Positions 59,012 to 64,000 of a DNA stretch of 64,000 bases are shown piece by piece. Positions within the stretch are counted from its first letter, which is position 1; the number at the start of each line of letters is the position of its first letter. The translations under genes were made by a program, and so were the position numbers. Source of the DNA: Sorghum bicolor (Eukaryota > Streptophyta > Magnoliopsida > Poales > Poaceae). The DNA lies in assembly GCF_000003195.3 (NCBI RefSeq), contig NW_018396410.1, forward strand, positions 229,748-293,747, given 5' to 3'. The notes under the pieces were generated by a model. That model saw only the letters and a list, made by a program, of their open reading frames with translations. It made no database searches and had not been told where the DNA came from.

Positions 59012-61753
59012 TGTAACATCCCCGATGTTACGGTTACTAAAACTGGACCATGTCATCATGAGCATTGCATAGCAAATTGATTAAGCACAACTTGATGCAC
59101 CAACTTAAAACAAGTTTATTTTGATTGCTTGTGCTTAGGGAAGTAAAGTGTGCTTATGTTGTGAAGTGATGCTTGTGTTGGTTGTATAATTCCTAGGGTG
59201 GAAGATTTCTGAGAAAATGTGGGGGAAAAACCCTGATTTTAAAAGCCTTGTTTTGCCCCCTTTTGTGCAATTTAAAAACTAAGCAAAATTTGAAGTTGAG
59301 ATCAAAAGGAAAGTTGTAGATCTTGTCAAGATGTACAACTTTGGTGTTTTGAGTTTTTGAAGTTTCAATTCAAAATTCAAAGAAATTTTGAAAATACAGT
59401 TTTCCAGAAAGTGTTCCCTTTTCCAATTTGAATCCCCAATTCAAAATCTATTTAGAATCTTGAAAAGTGACCAACATGAAAGTTGTAGAGCTCAAAACGT
59501 TGAACAACTTTCATGTTGGGAATGTTTCAAGTTGTTTTGGAAAATCAAAAGTAATTTTGGAAATTCTGATCTGCCCCAATTCAAAAATTTGAATTTCCCC
59601 AATTTGAGATTTGAAGTTCAAACTGTTTTGTCAAATTCACCCTTTTCCACTCCGAATTAGCTTTGGTCACCAAAACATGTTTTGTAGTTTGTAAATTTCT
59701 GCACAACTTTGATTTTGGCGAAAATTTGGCTCCAGTTCAACTTTTGGTCGAATTTCGCAAAAGACAGAAAGGGGGAGGGATATGGACGGCTACAGTGATC
59801 CGATAGGGATCACGGCGCCCTGTCCAGCGCGGCCGCCGCACGTGCAACGCCGCGTGCGCGCGTGCGAGCACGCAGCTGCTTGCCTGCCTGTGTCACTGGG
59901 CTACGTGGACGCCCCGGGCTCGCTTCCCCCTCACCTTGAGCACCAGCGCGGACGGTGCCGCGCGATTTCTCTATCCAAGACCGAAGAACCCCGATGGCTC
60001 TCTCTCTCAAATTCACCACACTCGGTCCATCTCAAGTCAAATTGAGCAGTCCACAACGTTCGCCACACCCTTGCGAACTCAGAGCACCCCCTAGCTCACC
60101 CTCTAACCCGCCCAATCGCCGGCATCTCTTCTTCCCCAACTCCGGCGGGAACCCCCGCCGTGGAGCTCTCTCCGTGGCCGCGCTGTTCTAGTGAGCAATA
60201 TACCTTGCTAGCGGTTGTTTTCGGTTCCTCTTCATCCCCAGAAGCTCATGCGCTTTCTCTTTTTCCCTAGACGCGAGCAGGATCACCGGAACGACCTCGC
60301 CGGAGCCGGAGCACCCGCCCGACGACACCGCCACCGTCGCCAAAGCATTCCGTTGCTTCTCCCGCCGTGGTGATGTGAGCACCATGCTCCCCGCTTCTTC
60401 TCGAACCTCCCTGACTTGCTCGTTTGCGCTCTACCGAGCCCTAGTGGTCGGTCTATGGTCGGTTATGGCGGCCGCCCGCCATTCGCGTGGCCGAGGTGGA
60501 AGAGAGAGAGTAGAGCGCGTTTGGGTGATAGCAATAGGATCGCGAGGCTAAGGCGGAGCCGTTGCGCGCGCCGCGTGGGCCGAGACCCTCGCCAACGGCG
60601 GCCGGAGCTGTGGCCGAGCCGCCGTGTGTGGTGGAGACAAAGCTGACGGGTGGGACCTCCTCGTCAGCGTCTTGCAGAGAGAGGGGAGAAGGCGGGTTCA
60701 GTGCGTGGGCCGGCTTGGGCCAAAGCCGAGCGGGCCGGCCGTAGGAGCAGTGACCTTTTCCTTTTTCTTTTATGCAAAATTGTGATGTATGTTTGATTTT
60801 GTGTAGAAAATTTGATACTGATTCAAAAATCATGGAAATTTTTGTGTAGGTTCTATTAAATAAGTAGAACACAGAAAAAATATTAGATTCTATTTTCTGG
60901 TAGTTTGCATGTGTATAAAAAATTCCTCTTTTAATTAGCAAATAAAACTTCTATGAATTTTAATAATTTAATTGCATGTCCAAAAATCACCAAACTTTGT
61001 GGGATGCCTCTGAATATTATTCCCTGGCTTCACCCAAATTTGGTGGTATTTGGATAATGTTTGAATAAAATATTATTATACCCTTAATTAATAATTAAAT
61101 AATAATTCTAGAATAATTAGATGATAATTAGTTTAAATTCTCAAAATTAGGGTCTGAGTGATTTTGGGATTGTGTGATGACCTGAGGTCATTAACCTTAA
61201 TGACCTTTAGCATTTAATTATTGTTTGGCATTAATGTTTAATTACTATCATTAACACTTAATTAAGAACTAATTAAAATAAAAAGGTTTAATAGTCAGTT
61301 AATTAAGGATAATTATGAATTAAGAGAAATCTTAATTTCCTGATGCAACCTCTTGGGTAAAGAACACTAAAATTACAAACAACTTTAATTACTGTTTAAC
61401 CTATCCTTGCACCGAGGAGAGTTGTACTCAACTCGGTCCTTCTTAAATAGTTGTCATAAGCATATCATGAGCATACATCATTTTACGTGTAGTGCACGTG
61501 ACCGAAGGAGCGACCGTTGAACCGAACCCCGAGGTCGGTGTTCCGTTCGAGGAAGTAGGATCCGAGACTTGGGAAGTCTCCGAGGGTCCCTATCAGCTCT
61601 GCAACCAAGGCAAGCCCCGGATGCATTAACCCCTCCTTGAATGTTTTAAATCTTTTATCACTTATGAATTGAAAATACTGCATTAGGTAGTTGAGAATTG
61701 GGTTGACCTTCTTGCTGCATTTACTACCTTGATATTCGTTATCCTGTCCTTGG
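59012..61753 (+). repeat. 3' LTR of the chromovirus, truncated by Sire-3 insertion
   Basis: It aligns with 48792-51538 of the 5' LTR and then stops abruptly inside ATCCTGTCCTTGG, where foreign sequence starting TGAAAGCCC begins. The remaining roughly 1.5 kb should lie beyond the inserted element outside the window. CTTGG (61749-61753) is the candidate target duplication. Confidence 0.9.
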
Positions 61754-62299
61754 TGAAAGCCCTAGTTTGGTTTTGGATAATTGATGAAACCCTAGTACTA
61801 ACCTCTATACTAAGTGTGTGTAGACTTAATGAGGTTGGTACATGCCAAGTGATAGAGCAAGTGATGATCATGGTGATGATGGTGATGACCACAAGATGAT
61901 CAAGTGCTCAACTTGGAAAAGAAGAAAGAGAAAAACAAAACCCTATGGAGATCAAGGCAAAGGTATTGTTTAGGGTTTTTGTTTTGGTGATCAAGACACC
62001 ATAGAGGGTGTGATCACTTTTAGGATAGATAGCCGTACTATAAAGAGGGGAATTCTTTGGCTAAGCGGTTATCGAGTGCCACTAGGTGTCATTGTTCATG
62101 TGCATGCATTTAGAACCTAGTGAGCTAACTTAACTCCTTCAAAGAAAATGTTTATGAAAATGCTAACACACGTGCACACTTGTTGCATTTAGAACCTAGT
62201 GAGCTAACTTAACTCATTCGGCGCTTTTCGAGAAAATGAAGTGCTTATTTTCTATTGCGCCGGTGGGAAAATTGGAGAAGTCACGGGAGTGTTTCTCGC

Positions 62300-62708
62300 T
62301 GAGGAACACTCACCGGACGCTGGCTCAGAGGCACCGGATGCTGTGTCTGAGCGTCCGGTGTGCAGGCTGCCTGGCCCAGCTAGGGTAGGGCACCGGACGA
62401 TAGGCACCGGACGCTGGCTTGAGCGTCCGGCGGTGCGTGTCTTGTGTGCGGGCATTTTGCGACCCTCTCTGCGCATGGGTCCGGTGAGCACCGGACGCTC
62501 AGGGTGCGTCCGGTGGCTCGCGTCCGGTGACCCTGCAAGTTTGCGGAGCTCTCTGCGCATGAGTCCGGTGTGCACCTGACGCGTCCGGTGCCAACCTGCT
62601 CAGTGTCCGGTGCTCTGCAGGTTACCGTTAGACTCTGACACGCGGCTGACGTTGGAGCACCGGACGCTGGTGTTGAGCGTCCGGTGCCCCTTTAAGAGCG
62701 TCCGGTGA
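62300..62708. repeat. CACCGGACGC / GCGTCCGGTG palindromic cluster in Sire-3
   Basis: More than a dozen copies of CACCGGACGC or its reverse complement GCGTCCGGTG are interspersed in both orientations, so many neighbouring pairs can form stems. The motif differs from that of Sire-2 but is equally CCGG-based and also lies directly upstream of the TATA box (last copy about 50 bp before it). Confidence 0.8.
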
Positions 62709-62759
62709 CCCCGTATTTCGCCCAGTGAAAGAGCCAACGGCTCTATTTGTTTGAGGGGC

Positions 62760-62767
62760 TATAAATA
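62760..62767 (+). promoter_or_regulatory. TATA box of the Sire-3 LTR
   Basis: TATAAATA in the context GGGGCTATAAATACG lies about 50 bp downstream of the palindrome cluster and after CCAACGGCTC, a common arrangement in grass Sirevirus LTRs. Confidence 0.65.
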
Positions 62768-62798
62768 CGTGTTTGGCCGGCTTGGGGCTCAGACTCTT

Positions 62799-63916
62799 TG
62801 ATGCGAACCCGCTAGGGTTCTTGGCCTGATCTTTCGATGAGAGGCGCTGGATGACTCGATTAGTGGATGGAGATGACGTTCACAGCCCGACTACAGCCCT
62901 CAAGACCGCGCCTTAGCAACCGATACATCACGTCCAACAGCCGTCACGATCTTGTGGAGCGCGACAACCAGCCCCTAGGGCTCCCGTCCTGCAAGCAATC
63001 GAAGAACTAGCAAGAACGAGGAAACAAGCACTGAATTTGCAAGATGAATTGAAGGTTTCAAACTGAATCTGAATCAACAATGGGGTTCCGAAGATAAGGA
63101 GACGGGCGGCTGATCCTGCACGCGCGCCTACAAGCAAGTAGCGAAGGCTAAACTTGATCTAAACAAAACACAGTTGTTCATGGCGGCTCTAGATGTAAAT
63201 AAATAGAGGGGAGGACGCCAAAGGGGTGCTAGAGTCGTCCTCCAACCCTAGGACGCGTCCCTAATGGACTCAACTTGATACATGGGCCATTGGTCCAAAA
63301 TAGGGTGACGCAGCACCAAAACAGAAAAAGGTGTCGGCACGAAAATAAGGACTGCGCCCGACTCATAAGCCGCATAGATATGTGGTTGGACCCATTGGAA
63401 AGTAGACTTCATGAGCTTTCCAACAAGTATAGGAACGTCCCAGTTGGAGTCCATATGACGCCGTGGTGATCCATACAAGTTAGAGTTATTTTCCAGTCCG
63501 AATCCAACTCCCAAAACGTGTTGGGTTTGGACTCTTTGTTTCCTTGCTTTAGAAGCGACGTGGTAACTTGATAGAGGATGTTGTGGAGGCTTGGACCTGA
63601 TCTCCAATCACCTTTGTTAAGTTATCACTCTTCCCATATGCAATCAGCCCTTGAAGTTGGTGTTGCCTCAAATTCTGAATGCAGTTGAACCTTCCCTTGC
63701 TGATCTTGTCCATTATTCCTGAGCAACACGAAAGTGTACGTGTCTCCATTGTCTAAATATGATTGACAAGAGTTTAAAACTGAACTTACTTGAAGGTTGA
63801 GTTGACGGGCACGAGCACGAGTAAGAGGACCAGCTATAGGTTGTGTCGGAGAGGATGTAGGATATGTATCGCTGGTGGATGTAGGATATGTATCGCTGGT
63901 GTTGATGTCCTCATCA
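62799..63916 (-). mobile_element. Solo LTR of Gypsy-A (1118 bp) with 5-bp target duplication, inside Sire-3
   Basis: It starts TGATG and ends CATCA, flanked by CTCTT on both sides (62794-62798 and 63917-63921). Removing it and one CTCTT rejoins the Sire-3 LTR. It is collinear with the 5' LTR at 1250-2391 in the same orientation. No primer binding site or internal sequence adjoins it, so it is a recombination product. It is the youngest layer of a three-deep nest: satellite, chromovirus, Sire-3, Gypsy-A. Confidence 0.93.
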
Positions 63917-64000
63917 CTCTTGGCATTCTAACATACTTGACATCCTTGTGAGCCTAAGCAAACACCTCCCACTCATCTCCTTCATAGATTATACATCTTT

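Larger units (their letters stand above)
48792..61753 (+). mobile_element. Tekay/Del-like Ty3/Gypsy chromovirus (plus strand), about 13 kb
   Basis: Order: 5' LTR (48792-53007), primer binding site (53010-53021), leader (to 53378), accessory ORF (53379-54083), a short spacer (54084-54274), gag-pol with chromodomain (54275-58810), a 3' untranslated stretch, a polypurine tract (58999-59011) and a 3' LTR (from 59012). The 3' LTR is cut at 61753 by the Sire-3 insertion. The left flank is satellite (ATCAT). The chromodomain and long LTRs point to the Tekay/Del group rather than to the centromere-specific CRM group, which has short LTRs and a different C-terminus. Confidence 0.88.
61754..64000 (+). 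mobile_element. Sire-3: LTR of a third Sirevirus-like element, interrupted, runs off the window
   Basis: It starts TGAAAGCCCTAG at a clean break in the chromovirus LTR. It contains a CCGG-rich palindrome cluster (about 62300-62708), a TATA box (62760-62767, plus strand) and leader-like sequence. It continues after the nested Gypsy-A solo LTR (63917-64000). Architecture and ends resemble Sire-2 LTRs but the sequence is a different family. The plus orientation is inferred from TATA and cluster order. No coding region is reached. The CCGG-containing ORFs near 62250-62580 on both strands are by-products of the repeats. Confidence 0.65.

Noticed and set aside
48792..61753. Centromere-specific CRM retrotransposon, considered because of the satellite context
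   Set aside because: The 4.2-kb LTRs, the chromodomain separate from integrase and the gag style fit Tekay/Del. CRM elements have LTRs of about 1 kb and a CR-type C-terminus.
62300..62708. Regularly recurring CCGG motifs considered as a CRISPR-like array
   Set aside because: Motifs are short, alternate in orientation and have irregular spacing in a plant LTR; there are no uniform repeats with unique spacers.

Overview
The window looks like centromeric or pericentromeric DNA of a panicoid grass, most likely Andropogoneae (the Sorghum/Saccharum/Miscanthus group). About 24.7 kb is a tandem satellite with a basic unit of about 137 bp, which fits the CEN38/SCEN-type centromere satellite of that tribe. 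That assignment rests on unit length, internal Sau3A (GATC) sites and sequence style, not on an alignment. No host protein gene, tRNA or rRNA gene could be supported. Every credible coding region belongs to a transposable element. Layout: 1-2391 is the end of a minus-strand element (Gypsy-A: partial gag, leader, PBS, 5' LTR). 2392-11326 is satellite array A (about 3.9-kb higher-order repeat). 11327-20718 is a minus-strand Sirevirus-type Copia element (Sire-1), with a hAT-type element containing an assembly gap nested in its 5' LTR. 20719-30556 is satellite array B (1116-bp higher-order repeat). 30557-32119 is a solo LTR of a second Sirevirus family (Sire-2). 32120-33292 is satellite array C. 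33293-44054 is a nearly complete minus-strand Sire-2 element carrying an extra intact 609-codon ORF. 44055-48791 is satellite array D (again 1116-bp units). 48792-61753 is a plus-strand Tekay/Del-like chromovirus with 4.2-kb LTRs and an accessory ORF before gag. 61754-64000 is an LTR of a third Sirevirus-like element (Sire-3), inserted in the chromovirus 3' LTR and itself carrying a Gypsy-A solo LTR. How the parts work together: the satellite is the substrate and the retroelements are successive insertions into it. Several were later reduced to solo LTRs or truncated at the 3' LTR. All coding copies are damaged: Sire-1 has a broken integrase, Sire-2 lost its RT catalytic motif, and the chromovirus has nonsense codons. 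The most interesting observations are: (1) four retroelement families all entered the satellite within about 15 bp of the same place in the 137-bp unit; (2) Sire-2 carries, between pol and its extra ORF, a second copy of its own LTR promoter module (palindromic CCGGTACYACCGG cluster 18-19 bp from a TATA box), which could drive that ORF separately; (3) neighbouring satellite blocks have different higher-order repeat structures.
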